A DNA stretch of 64,000 nt from Streptomyces pacificus (GTDB taxonomy: Bacteria > Actinomycetota > Actinomycetes > Streptomycetales > Streptomycetaceae), in the NCBI RefSeq assembly GCF_011766325.1, contig NZ_BLLG01000004.1:248001-312000 (forward strand). The letters are read 5' to 3'. Positions 25,731 to 35,049 of the stretch are shown here, one piece after another; the first letter of the stretch is position 1, and every line of letters starts with the position of its first letter. Under the pieces are notes generated by a model. That model was not told the origin of the DNA and ran no database searches. It saw nothing but the letters and a program-made list of their open reading frames with translations. The translations under genes and the position numbers were made by a program.

Positions 25731-27619
25731 ACGGGCACCTCCGGGGTGGTCGCGGCGTGGTAGGAGCCGGGTGTGCCGGCCGGTTCCGGAGCGCTCGGCC
25801 CACCGCCGTCCGGGGCGGGTGGTGGCCTACCACTGTCGGGGGCTGGCGGCCCACCGCCGTCCTCGGCGCTGGCGTGTGCGCCGCCTCCAGCCGGGCTCGG
25901 GGATTCGGGATCGCCGGGGGCTCCCAGCGCCCTGGCCAGCCGCCCGCGGAACCACACGTCGGCGAGGCCCGCGTTCAGCCAGTAGGAGCTGCCCTTGGTG
26001 CCCGTACTGGTGCTGGCGCCGGTGCCAGTGCCGGTGCTGCTGGTGCGGGTGCCGGTGCAGATGCGCCCCTCCCATGCCGCGTCGCCCGCGGCGGCGATGA
26101 GGCGGTCTCCGAGACGGCCGACGTCCTTCCGCAGCCGACGCCGCCATGCGTCCCGGTGGGCGAAGGGGTCGGGAGCCTCCGCCAGGGCTGACAGCCAGTC
26201 CCGGTACGGCTGCTCCAGCGCGTCGAACCCCTCGGCGAGGCTCGCGGCCCTCGGCCGCTCCTGGCCGACTCCGGCCGCTCGGGCCAGGTCGGCCGCGAGG
26301 TCCCCCAGGGCCCGTACCGCGCGGTCGGCGTCGTCCGACGCGGCGACGGCCTGCACCGCGTACGTGGGGTCCTGCCGGTGCAGCAGGACGACCGGCATCT
26401 GCAGTCGGTCGTCGACGGCCTCCTCGACGACCGACTGCTGGGTCCCGTAGCTGACGCCCACCAGCCGGGCGCGGACGAGGTATCGGGGACGCAGATGCCC
26501 CTCGCTCACCAGTCGGGCGATCCACTCAAGGATCCTCGGCCGCAGACGTGCGGCAGGCTCCCCGCCACCGCCACCGCCACCGCCACCGCCACCACCGTCG
26601 TCCGGCCGGTCGGCGACGAGCGCGGCGATGCCCCGCCAGGCCGAGCGGGCCGGATCGTGTTCGAGCGGCAGATACACCGGCGACTGCCCCAGCTTCTTCT
26701 CCTGCGCCTTGCTGCGGCGCCAGGCGGTCATCGGCTCGCGCCGGTGCATGTTCCGGGGGGTGTGCTGGTCTCCGTAGCCGAGGACGACACCGTGGACGCC
26801 GTCGGCGTCGTAGTGCAGTCGCAGGCGCCGCGACTGCCAGCTGTACAGGTCGCGAAGACCGGTCGCGGGACGGCCGGTGGAGCCCGGTCCACTGGAGTCG
26901 CGCCGCCACGCCGGCCGGTCGTCGGCCGGGAACTCCAGCTCGGCGGTGTCCGCCGCCACCAGGTTGAGCAGCAGGGTCTCGCGGAGGGTGTCGCCCTCGA
27001 CGAAGACGCCGCCGAGTCCGCCGCACCAGCCGGTGCCGAGCGGATAGACCCTGCCGCCCTTGACCCGGTCATCGCCGGCCATGCCGGTCTTGATGCCGGA
27101 GGTGTCGTAGGCGTGGACGTGGACGACCCACCGGGCGGCCTCGGCGAACGACAGCCGCTCCACTTCCGGCAGCCGTGCGCTGAAGAAGGGCTCGCCGGCG
27201 GGCACGTCCGCCACGATCCGGTTGAGGGAGAACACCTCGTCCTTCAGCGTGCGCAGTCCGGCCGACTGCAGGAAGGGCGTCTGCGGATGGAGCAGGTCGA
27301 ACCGGTGGGCGTGCCGCGTCAGATACTCCTGGACGGGCGCGAGGCTCTCCCGGTCCTCCCACAGCTCCGCCCACTCCTCGATGTCGCGCGGACCGTCCAG
27401 GGCGTCGTGCGCGACGGCCAGGAGCAGCCGGATCAGGGCGAACTCCTGGGTGGCCAGACCGTCGACGACGCAGCGCAGGTCGTCGGCCTGCGCAAACACC
27501 TGACGGAGCGACAGTTCGTCGGGTGAGCCGTCGCTCCGCACCACGCCGATCCAGGAGCTGCTGGTCAGATCGAAGGACGGCACCTCACGGGCCTCCGGGT
27601 CATCGGTCGTCTGCGTCAC
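25727..27619 (-). CDS. cse1: Type I-E Cascade large subunit Cse1 (CasA)
   Basis: 630 residues, roughly 80-120 more than usual. Cse1 recognises the PAM and recruits Cas3. The GTG start (27619-27617) lies within the cas3 end (20-nt overlap), preceded by GAGGTGACCC. Core motifs: SFDLTSSSWIGVV, TQEFALIRLLLAVAHDA, HPQTPFLQSAGL, WVVHVHAYDTSGIKTGM, and GYGDQHTPRNMHRREPMTAW. Three low-complexity expansions: 12 consecutive Gly at about 26563-26598, a Thr/Gly/Ser tract (TGTRTSSTGTGTGASTSTG) at about 25998-26060, and a Pro/Gly/Asp tail of about 65 residues. They lie between or after conserved segments, so function is probably kept. Confidence 0.93.
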   Translation of the reverse strand: MTQTTDDPEAREVPSFDLTSSSWIGVVRSDGSPDELSLRQVFAQADDLRCVVDGLATQEFALIRLLLAVAHDALDGPRDIEEWAELWEDRESLAPVQEYLTRHAHRFDLLHPQTPFLQSAGLRTLKDEVFSLNRIVADVPAGEPFFSARLPEVERLSFAEAARWVVHVHAYDTSGIKTGMAGDDRVKGGRVYPLGTGWCGGLGGVFVEGDTLRETLLLNLVAADTAELEFPADDRPAWRRDSSGPGSTGRPATGLRDLYSWQSRRLRLHYDADGVHGVVLGYGDQHTPRNMHRREPMTAWRRSKAQEKKLGQSPVYLPLEHDPARSAWRGIAALVADRPDDGGGGGGGGGGGGEPAARLRPRILEWIARLVSEGHLRPRYLVRARLVGVSYGTQQSVVEEAVDDRLQMPVVLLHRQDPTYAVQAVAASDDADRAVRALGDLAADLARAAGVGQERPRAASLAEGFDALEQPYRDWLSALAEAPDPFAHRDAWRRRLRKDVGRLGDRLIAAAGDAAWEGRICTGTRTSSTGTGTGASTSTGTKGSSYWLNAGLADVWFRGRLARALGAPGDPESPSPAGGGAHASAEDGGGPPAPDSGRPPPAPDGGGPSAPEPAGTPGSYHAATTPEVPV

Positions 27620-30566
27620 GGGTCACCTCAAGGCCGTCACTCGGGCTGTACCGGAGTACGAAGCCTGCCAGCCGGGTCTGACAGTCCTCGTCGAGAGCGA
27701 GAATCAACTGGTCGGAGAGCCAGGGGCTGTCCTTGCCCTGCCAGTGAGGGAGATACAGCCGCTCCAGCTCCTCGATGGCCCGGTCCAGCGTCTCGCCGGA
27801 GAACCGCGGGGGAAGCCGAAGACCGCAACTCGCCGCGGTGCGGGCAGCGAACCGTGAGGGGGTCGCGCCCTGGGGCAGCTCCATACCGGCGCGACGCTCC
27901 CGCTTCGCGTCCGGCTTCAACCACGGCAGGGTGGCAAGGCTTCCGTCACCGCGCCGCTGCACGACGACGACGTCCAGGCCGTCCCGGCTGTCACGCACCT
28001 GGGCGCGACCGGCGGCCGTGTCGTCCGTGTCCCCCACACCGGCGGCGACCCACCCGAACAAGGGCCGCCCCGGCTTTCCGACGTCCCCCAGACGGAACAC
28101 GGCCGCCCGCTCGGCCTGGTCGACGCGGTGCCGCCCCAACTGCTCACACGCCTCCGCCAAGGCGCCCTGCCAGTGGTCGGGACCGACCGGTCCCTCCCCG
28201 TAAGCGCCCTGCACCAGCGGGTCGATGTCCGTGGGGAGTTCGACCGGCCGCCGGGCCGGGTCGTCGAGGTGGGGGAGGAAGACCGCGGCCGACCTCAGCA
28301 GCGCGTACCGCCCGTACACGGCGACCGACCCCCGCACCGGAACGGGTACCTCCGCCGCCCAGTCGGTCCCGGTCACCAGGCAGCGCGCGGTACGCAGGCG
28401 GCTGGGCCGATCCTGCTGGTCAGGCCCGCGCCGGTGGCGGTGGAGACGTCCCATGCGCTGCAGGAGCAGGTCGGCCGGACAGAGATCGCTGACCAGCAGA
28501 TCGAAGTCGACGTCCAGCGACTGCTCGGCCACCTGGCTCGCCACCACGATATGCCGGCCCGCCGGCCGGTCGCCCGTCTTCTCCGGAGGGCCGAACAGCC
28601 GCAGCAGCGTGCGGTCCTTGTCGGCCCGATCGAGGTCGACGAAGCACGAGTGGGCGACCGTGACGTTCTCCGCGCCGAACCTGGCACGCAGCGCCGCGGC
28701 CGTCTCCAGGACCCGGCTGACCGTGTTCCGGATCACCAGGACGCAGCCGCCGTCGACGAGTTCGTCCTCCAGCCGCCCCGCGAGGACGTCCAGGCCTTCG
28801 GCAAGGCGCTCCACCCGCACCTTGGCCGTCCGGGCCGATGCGCGTGGACAGCGGACCTGCGGCAGTCCGCCCGGGGCGACAGCGGTCAGCAGCGGGTACA
28901 CGGCCTGCGAAGCGCTGGCCTGCGACGCGGTGGCCTGCGACGCGCTGGAGGCCGCCTCCACTTCGGTCGCGCCGTTCCGGCCGGCGTACGCGTCGAGGAG
29001 CGCCCTCCTGCGCGCGGCCGGCAGCGTCGCGGACAGCACCACCACGGGCACCCGGTACGCACCCAGCCACGACAGCACCCGGTCCAGGTACACACTCATG
29101 TACGTGTCATAAGCGTGCGCCTCGTCGATCACGACGACCTTGCCTGCCACCGCGAAATGACGCAGCATCAGGTGACGGCTCTTCAGCCCGGCGAACAGCA
29201 ACTGGTCGACGGTGCCCGCGACGAACGAGGCGAGCATGGCCTTCTTGCGCCCCCGCAGCCAGGCGTGCGCCACCAGTTCACCGCTCGCGCGACGCCGGCC
29301 CTCCGCCTGCCTCCGGGGCGGCATCGCCACCGCCTCGTCGACGCCGATGGCCGCGACCGGTCCGGCGCGTGCCATCAGGTCGGCGAAGTCCTCGTTGAGG
29401 GCGGCCTTGGAATGGGCCAGGTGCACCGAGCGACGCGTCCCCGACACCCCCGGCACCCGCTCAAGCCAGTCGAGCAGACGAGGGAACATCGCGTTGCCTG
29501 TCGCCATGGTGGGCAACGCGAGGAACACCCCTCCCGCACCCGAGCGCGCCGCGAAGACCTCGGCCACGGCGAGCGCCGCCTCCGTCTTGCCCTCCCCCAT
29601 CGGGGCCTCGACGATCATCAGGCCCGGCTTCTCCATCTCACGGGCCAGCTCCACGGCCGCCTCCTGGACCGGGCGCACCTTCGCCCCCGCCGGCAGGGCG
29701 AACCGGGAGGCGAACAACTCCTGCACGCTCTCGACCGGCTCTTCCGCTCGCCAGGGCTCCGGCAGGTCCAGTCCACGCCAGGCCGCGTCGAGGCGTTCCC
29801 GACCACTGCGGGACGCCCCATCGGGGAAGTACGGGAAAAGGTCCGGCGAACTGGCGATCCAGTCGGCGAGGATGACCAGCGCCGTCAGCAGCACCTGCAC
29901 CGGCTGCGGAAGCCTCACCGTCCGCCAGTCCCCCAGCCGACCGCTCACACCGAAGCACTCGGCGCACGCGTCGAGCAACTCGGTCTGCACCTGCCGCCAG
30001 ACGGGTCCGCTCGCACCGGGGGTGCGTAACAACTCCTCACGGTCGTACAGCGCTTTGATCTGCCCGTACTCGGGCGGCACACCGTGGTGCCCGCCGACAA
30101 CGACCGTGAGCTGCCCGGTCCGCGCGGGCACCCACCCATGCCGCTCCGCAAGCCACTCGCCCAGCAGCACCTGCCCGGCCAGACCATGCGGCGCGATCCG
30201 ACGGTCCGGCCCCATCGCCTTCGCCGAGCGCATCTCAAGTCCCCGGCCACGCATGGCGTCGGCGAGCGTGTCGACCTGACAGGCGAACGCCGGGGTGGCC
30301 TTGCCGATGTCGTGCACACCGGCGAGCCAGCCCGCGAGGGCGCGCGCGTCCGAATCACCGCGCGGCAACGCCTCGGCGATCAACCCCCTCACGCCCGCGG
30401 GCAGCCACCGGTCCCACAACAGGCGAGCCACCTCGGCGCTGTCCTCCATGTGCCGCCACAGCGGCAACCAACCGTCGGTGTCGCGGTCATGCTTGGCCCA
30501 CACCGACCGCGCCGGGCCCCCGAGCCGGGGCAGCATGCCGAGACGGGTACCCTCCCCGTTGCTCAT
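27600..30566 (-). CDS. cas3: CRISPR-associated helicase/nuclease Cas3 (HD + DEAH)
   Basis: 988 residues, first gene of the cas operon. The N-terminal HD nuclease has WRHMEDSAEVARLL, GVHDIGKATPAFACQ and VVGGHHGVPPE. The SF2 helicase domain has all motifs: Walker A APMGEGKTEAAL, DEAH (VVIDEAHAYDTYM), SAT in VVVLSATLPAARR, VASQVAEQSLDVDFDLLVSD, and QRMGRLHRHR. A C-terminal domain follows (LPWLKPDAKRERRAGMELP). It cuts and degrades target DNA once Cascade has bound. The ATG is at 30566-30564; there is no clear Shine-Dalgarno, and a TATCAAT box sits only a few bases upstream, so a leaderless or very short leader is possible. All key residues are present. Confidence 0.96.
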   Translation of the reverse strand: MSNGEGTRLGMLPRLGGPARSVWAKHDRDTDGWLPLWRHMEDSAEVARLLWDRWLPAGVRGLIAEALPRGDSDARALAGWLAGVHDIGKATPAFACQVDTLADAMRGRGLEMRSAKAMGPDRRIAPHGLAGQVLLGEWLAERHGWVPARTGQLTVVVGGHHGVPPEYGQIKALYDREELLRTPGASGPVWRQVQTELLDACAECFGVSGRLGDWRTVRLPQPVQVLLTALVILADWIASSPDLFPYFPDGASRSGRERLDAAWRGLDLPEPWRAEEPVESVQELFASRFALPAGAKVRPVQEAAVELAREMEKPGLMIVEAPMGEGKTEAALAVAEVFAARSGAGGVFLALPTMATGNAMFPRLLDWLERVPGVSGTRRSVHLAHSKAALNEDFADLMARAGPVAAIGVDEAVAMPPRRQAEGRRRASGELVAHAWLRGRKKAMLASFVAGTVDQLLFAGLKSRHLMLRHFAVAGKVVVIDEAHAYDTYMSVYLDRVLSWLGAYRVPVVVLSATLPAARRRALLDAYAGRNGATEVEAASSASQATASQASASQAVYPLLTAVAPGGLPQVRCPRASARTAKVRVERLAEGLDVLAGRLEDELVDGGCVLVIRNTVSRVLETAAALRARFGAENVTVAHSCFVDLDRADKDRTLLRLFGPPEKTGDRPAGRHIVVASQVAEQSLDVDFDLLVSDLCPADLLLQRMGRLHRHRRGPDQQDRPSRLRTARCLVTGTDWAAEVPVPVRGSVAVYGRYALLRSAAVFLPHLDDPARRPVELPTDIDPLVQGAYGEGPVGPDHWQGALAEACEQLGRHRVDQAERAAVFRLGDVGKPGRPLFGWVAAGVGDTDDTAAGRAQVRDSRDGLDVVVVQRRGDGSLATLPWLKPDAKRERRAGMELPQGATPSRFAARTAASCGLRLPPRFSGETLDRAIEELERLYLPHWQGKDSPWLSDQLILALDEDCQTRLAGFVLRYSPSDGLEVTRDADDR

Positions 30567-30776
30567 GGAGAGATTGATACACGCGCGGCCGGGCTCCGCG
30601 CACGGAAATGGAGAATCGCATCCATCCAGGTGATATCAGCTGGTAGACCGATCCCCTGACGCCCGGTCCACCGAATCAGCCGAGACAGGGGAATGCACAG
30701 AATGACCAATATGCCCGACTCTGCAGAAGTAGGTGGAACGAGGCCTGCGCCGCGGTGAACTACCAGGTCAACGAGG
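30567..30776 (+). promoter_or_regulatory. Region between cas3 and CRISPR array 2 (probable leader 2 and cas promoter)
   Basis: 210 bp shared by two divergent units: the cas operon promoter on the minus strand and the leader of array 2 on the plus strand. The last bases before the array are GGTGAACTACCAGGTCAACG. I see no clear similarity to leader 1 beyond TCAAC-type fragments, so array 2 may use a different leader, or its leader has been truncated. No gene is visible. Confidence 0.5.
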
Positions 30777-33063
30777 CTGCTCCCCGCACCCGCGGGGATG
30801 GTCCCCTGTACCGCGGTCGGGCGGACTCGCAGACCTACTGCTCCCCGCACCCGCGGGGATGGTCCCGGCGTGCAGAACGCCGGGCGCCGCCACGGCGACT
30901 GCTCCCCGCACCCGCGGGGATGGTCCCACCGCGTTCGGCGTGGGCTGGGATCTCGTTGGCTGCTCCCCGCACCCGCGGGGATGGTCCCCCCAGCCCCCAC
31001 CGGACCCGGTGCCCGAGGAACTGCTCCCCGCACCCGCGGGGATGGTCCCGGCCGAGTCGCCTGGGTGGCGGAACACCTGGACTGCTCCCCGCACCCGCGG
31101 GGATGATCCCATCTCGTAGGGCTGCGTTTCGACCGGGGCCGGCTGCTCCCCGCACCCGCGGGGATGGTCCCTACGTGTGCGGGACGTGCGCGGGACACGG
31201 CGACTGCTCCCCGCACCCGCGGGGATGGTCCCACCGGCAGCAAGGTGTACGCCGACAGCCCCGGCTGCTCCCCGCACCCGCGGGGATGGTCCCGTCTGCC
31301 GACCTGGTGGCGGCTGCGAGCTTGACTGCTCCCCGCACCCGCGGGGATGGTCCCAACCCGAGGCAGCTGCGGGCCAAGTCGTGCGGCTGCTCCCCGCACC
31401 CGCGGGGATGGTCCTGGCGATTGAATCGGGTCTCGGGTGGACCGCGTCTGCTCCCCGCACCCGCGGGGATGGTCCATAAGTGCCCGAGGGGACGGTGCGA
31501 TTCCCAGTCTGCTCCCCGCACCCGCGGGGATGGTCCCGACTGCGGGTATGCCGTCGGCGTGGGCTGGCACTGCTCCCCGCACCCGCGGGGATGGTCCCCC
31601 GCTGAGCGACTACATCCGCCACGCGTCCTCCTGCTCCCCGCACCCGCGGGGATGGTCCCGGCGTCGACTACAGCGGCAACCCCGACGAGGACTGCTCCCC
31701 GCACCCGCGGGGATGGTCCCACCCAGCTCAAGCCCACGTTCGAGCCGGTGCTCTGCTCCCCGCACCCGCGGGGATGGTCCCGTCGGATACGGCTCGGTGT
31801 GGACCGGGCTCGGCTGCTCCCCGCACCCGCGGGGATGGTCCCGGTCCCCATAAGGGACGTCGAACCCCCGGAACTGCTCCCCGCACCCGCGGGGATGGTC
31901 CAGAGGCCCGAGTCAGCTCATTGACGCTGGAGTACTGCTCCCCGCACCCGCGGGGATGGTCCCATGCCGTCGAGCAGCCCGTCCTGCATGATGGCCTGCT
32001 CCCCGCACCCGCGGGGATGGTCCCGCCCTGGTGCCGATCCTGCTCGGCCTGGCGCTCTGCTCCCCGCACCCGCGGGGATGGTCCCATCATTGTTGTAGTA
32101 GATCTGCACGGGGTCCGCTGCTCCCCGCACCCGCGGGGATGGTCCCGCCGACGGCGGCCCCGAGGCCAAGCTCGGCTCCTGCTCCCCGCACCCGCGGGGA
32201 TGGTCCCGCCCTGGTGCCGATCCTGCTCGGCCTGGCGCTCTGCTCCCCGCACCCGCGGGGATGGTCCCTGTCGAGGTCGATCAGGGGGACGGGCCGCAGT
32301 CTGCTCCCCGCACCCGCGGGGATGGTCCCGGCAGGCCGCGGCCGGCCCGAGCCCAGCACACCTGCTCCCCGCACCCGCGGGGATGGTCCCCACGAATCGA
32401 CGAAGGCCCCGGACGGCAGTCCCTGCTCCCCGCACCCGCGGGGATGGTCCCGGCAGCGTGGGGGACATCGTGAAGGTCCGGATCTGCTCCCCGCACCCGC
32501 GGGGATGGTCCCAGCTCGTCGACCTCCGCCGGGGTCATCTCGGGCTGCTCCCCGCACCCACGGGGATGGTCCCCGTGCCTTGCGCGCGAGGGTGGTCAGC
32601 CGGAACCTGCTCCCCGCACCCGCGGGGATGGTCCCACCGGAGCCCGGCGGTGCGGGCCCCGGAGGGGCTGCTCCCCGCACCCGCGGGGATGGTCCCTTAC
32701 CGGCGCTCTACGGCCGCCCCGCCCCGTGCTGCTCCCCGCACCCGCGGGGATGGTCCCGCCATGCAGGGCTCCCTGAGCTCAGCGGGTCTCTGCTCCCCGC
32801 ACCCGCGGGGATGGTCCCGAACCCGCCGACTCGATCACCACGTCGAACTACCTGCTCCCCGCACCCGCGGGGATGGTCCCGCACGCCGCGGATCCGTCGG
32901 CACACTCCTGGACTGCTCCCCGCACCCGCGGGGATGGTCCCCGGGTGGCCCGAGTATCGGTGGTGATGAGGCCGCTGCTCCCCGCACCCGCGGGGATGGT
33001 CCCCCGGCGTGGCCGTTCATCTGCCCCGGACCTGACTGCTCCCCGCACCCGCGGGGATGCTCC
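30777..33063 (+). CRISPR. CRISPR array 2 (type I-E), 38 repeats
   Basis: Same 28-bp repeat as array 1 but in the opposite orientation: the plus strand is the crRNA strand (CTGCTCCCCGCACCCG to GGGGATGGTCC). I count 38 repeats and 37 spacers, mostly 33 nt, with one of 32 (near 31842) and several of 34 nt near the far end. The last repeat (33036-33063) ends GATGCTCC instead of GATGGTCC, so the old end is on the right and the young end faces cas3. Variant repeats: 31082 (GATGATCC) and 32545 (CACCCACGGGG). One spacer is shared with array 1, and one is duplicated. Confidence 0.98.
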
Positions 33064-33132
33064 CTGCTCCGGGCCGGACTGCGAGGGCGGGGTGCCTTCG
33101 GGGAGCACGGGGCCGTCGGGGAGGATGGAGGG

Positions 33133-33771
33133 ATGAGCGACGCGGTGGCACGGATACTGGAGGCGGCGGCACGGGACGAGTTCCCGCCGCCGGACGGGGG
33201 TACGACGGTGGTGCCGCAGCCCAGCCCGCGGGACGCGGGGGTACTCGCCTTCACCGCCCACTCGGTGGTGTTCACGGATGAGGATCCGGTGTGGGTGCGG
33301 AAGGCCCTGGCCGCGGCGGGGAGCGATCCGCTCTCCGCGAGCATGACGCCCGGTTTCCTGAGCGCGCTGACGGCGAGGACCGGCCGTTCGGTGAACACCG
33401 TCGACCTGCTCACGGTCGCCGCGGCCCGGACCGGGGACCCAGGCCTGGAGCTGAGGGAGATCACCGACCCGGACCATCCCCGGGTCGCGCGGGCGCTGAA
33501 GTTCCGGGACGAGGTACGGGTGTGGGCCGCGGACGGCGGTGTCCTGGTGCTGGGCCGGGGCGTGGCCGGCCGGTGGGAGGCCGCGATCGAGGTGGACCCG
33601 GAGGCGCGGGGCGCCGGGCTGGGGGTGCGGCTCGCCGTCGCGGCGCGCCATCTGGTGCCCGGCACCCACATCTGGTCCCAGCAGTCGCCCGGCAACGCCC
33701 GCAGCGTACGGACGTTCCAGCGGGCGGGGTACCGACCGGTCGGCTCGGAAGCCCTGCTCGTAGCCGGTTAG
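33133..33771 (+). CDS. GNAT family N-acetyltransferase
   Basis: 212 residues from the ATG at 33133, preceded by GGATGGAGGG. The gene starts only 70 bp after the last CRISPR repeat. The acetyl-CoA motif A is in AIEVDPEARGAGLGVRLAVA (the R-G-A-G-L-G pyrophosphate loop), followed by SPGNARSVRTFQRAGYRPVG, the usual motif B. Substrate unknown. It is probably part of the ancestral chromosome on the right border of the CRISPR island rather than a cas accessory gene. Confidence 0.85.
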   Translation: MSDAVARILEAAARDEFPPPDGGTTVVPQPSPRDAGVLAFTAHSVVFTDEDPVWVRKALAAAGSDPLSASMTPGFLSALTARTGRSVNTVDLLTVAAARTGDPGLELREITDPDHPRVARALKFRDEVRVWAADGGVLVLGRGVAGRWEAAIEVDPEARGAGLGVRLAVAARHLVPGTHIWSQQSPGNARSVRTFQRAGYRPVGSEALLVAG

Positions 33772-34004
33772 CCGGGTCGGGACCGGCAGGCTCCGCGGTC
33801 GGCCTGCGCCGGGGTACGTGGGCCGCCGGCCGGGCCCTACCGGCGGACGGGCAGCCGTCGGTGCCGCGGGGTCGAGGTGCGCGCGGCGGGGGTGATGCCA
33901 CCCGAGGGCGCCGGAGAGAGCCGGAGAGCATCGAGATGCAGGGCCTTCGGCCGTCGCACGGTACCCAGGGGGCCCTCGGGGCGAGGATTGACCGAGTCGA
34001 TCCA

Positions 34005-34099
34005 GCCTTTACTCGTTGTTTGGTAGACAACCGACTAGATCTACCTTTGATCCAGTTTCACATTGTCAGGTTGTATTCACTTATGGGCGAAATGTGCCA
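34005..34099. promoter_or_regulatory. AT-rich island with inverted repeats
   Basis: About 95 bp far below the window's GC content, in a convergent intergenic gap. It holds GTTGT-7 nt-ACAAC (34015-34031) and GGTAGA-12 nt-TCTACC (34022-34044), as well as TAGATCTA. It lies directly upstream of the promoter-like boxes for the candidate small RNA at 34136. It may be a regulator binding region or a remnant of foreign DNA. Confidence 0.45.
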
Positions 34100-34128
34100 T
34101 TTACGCGTGGCCGAATGTCTGCCATAGT
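34100..34128 (+). promoter_or_regulatory. Promoter candidate for a short RNA
   Basis: TTTACG at 34100-34105, 17 nt, CATAGT at 34123-34128 (or TAGTCT two bases later). The match is fair for a Streptomyces HrdB promoter. There is no plus-strand gene within 5 kb downstream. Confidence 0.45.
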
Positions 34129-34135
34129 CTCGCTT

Positions 34136-34272
34136 GAGCGACCCCCATCGACCCGGGCCAGGTCGTCCAGAAGAGCGGCAGCGCGGATACACCCCACCCC
34201 GTCCGCGCCCGCCCACACGAAGCCCCCTCGGCGCCGCGCGGGTCCCTGAACCCAGGCGCCGGAGGGGGTTTT
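34136..34272 (+). ncRNA. Candidate small RNA, about 137 nt
   Basis: Short transcription unit predicted from promoter-like boxes (34100-34128) and a strong intrinsic terminator (34223-34272). It lies between two convergent genes (GNAT on plus, ATP-binding protein on minus), so it is not a leader of either. A 44-codon frame begins at ATG 34113, upstream of the predicted start and without a ribosome binding site, so a peptide is unlikely. I do not recognise the RNA family. Confidence 0.45.
34223..34272 (+). terminator. Intrinsic terminator
   Basis: Arm CCCCCTCGGCGCC (34223-34235) pairs with GGCGCCGGAGGGGG (34255-34268) with one bulge. The loop contains its own small stem (GGGT/ACCC), and TTTT follows at 34269-34272. 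A true T-run after a stable stem is uncommon in this genome. Confidence 0.75.
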
Positions 34273-34373
34273 CGCGCACCCCCGGCCCGCGCCGTGCGCA
34301 CCCCGGGCCCGCGCCTCGCACGCTCTCCGGCCGACGAGCCCGCGCGCCCGTCTCAGGGGGGCGCGCCCCCCTG

Positions 34374-34877
34374 TCAGCGGTCGTCCGTCCGCATCTCGAA
34401 CCAGGTGGTCTTCCCGCGCGGCAGCAGATCGACGCCCCACCGGTCGGACAGCGTCTCGACCAGGAAGAGACCCCGGCCGCTGGTGTCGAGTTCGCGGACC
34501 GGCATCAGGCAGGGCAGCCCCCGCGACGGGTCGCGCACCTCGACGCGGATCCAGCCGCGCCTGCGGAGCATCCGGAGCCCGAACACCCGCGCCCCGGTGT
34601 GCCGGACGGCGTTGCCCACCAGCTCGGAGACCAGCAGGACCGCGTGCTCGGCGGTCTGCGGCGAGAGCGCCCAGTGACGGAGCACCACACACTGGGTCAG
34701 CCGGCGCGCGACGGCGGCGGATGGGGGACGCGACGGGAGTTCGACCTCTCCGTCGGACGGGTCACCGAACAGCTCGACCGCCTCGAGGGCCCGCCCGTCA
34801 TCGACGGCCGGCGCCCACCGCGCGGCGGTCGCGCTGCTCCGCGCCCGCGGTTGCTCCATACCTTCCAGCCCCGCCAT
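34374..34877 (-). CDS. ATP-binding protein, RsbW/anti-sigma-factor type (HATPase)
   Basis: 167 residues from the ATG at 34877-34875; an ATG at 34982 would add 35 less typical residues. A single GHKL ATPase fold: N-box HAVLLVSELVGNAVRHTG, G1 box WIRVEVRDPSRG, and G2 region LDTSGRGLFLVETLSDRWGV. Streptomycetes have dozens of such stand-alone proteins, regulated by anti-anti-sigma partners or acting on signalling proteins. No sigma factor or antagonist lies beside it. Convergent with the GNAT gene and the candidate small RNA. Confidence 0.82.
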   Translation of the reverse strand: MAGLEGMEQPRARSSATAARWAPAVDDGRALEAVELFGDPSDGEVELPSRPPSAAVARRLTQCVVLRHWALSPQTAEHAVLLVSELVGNAVRHTGARVFGLRMLRRRGWIRVEVRDPSRGLPCLMPVRELDTSGRGLFLVETLSDRWGVDLLPRGKTTWFEMRTDDR

Positions 34878-35049
34878 GCCCCCATCATGGCCGCCCAGAT
34901 GCCCTCCCGTGACCGTTCCGGAGGAATCGGCACCCCCCTGAGCCGTGCCCGGGGGCGCCGATTCGGCATATGCCCCTGGCATCCGGGGCGCTCACACCCT
35001 GATCGACCTGCGATGACGCAGTGCGCACACACGATCGCCAGGAGCGCCG

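Noticed and set aside
34113..34249. 44-codon frame MSAIVSLERPPSTRARS in the short RNA region
   Set aside because: No ribosome binding site, and its ATG lies upstream of the predicted transcript start. A small RNA is favoured.
33772..34373. tRNA or rRNA gene in the gap
   Set aside because: No cloverleaf, T-loop (GGTTCGA) or anticodon arm found; the features fit a short RNA with terminator.
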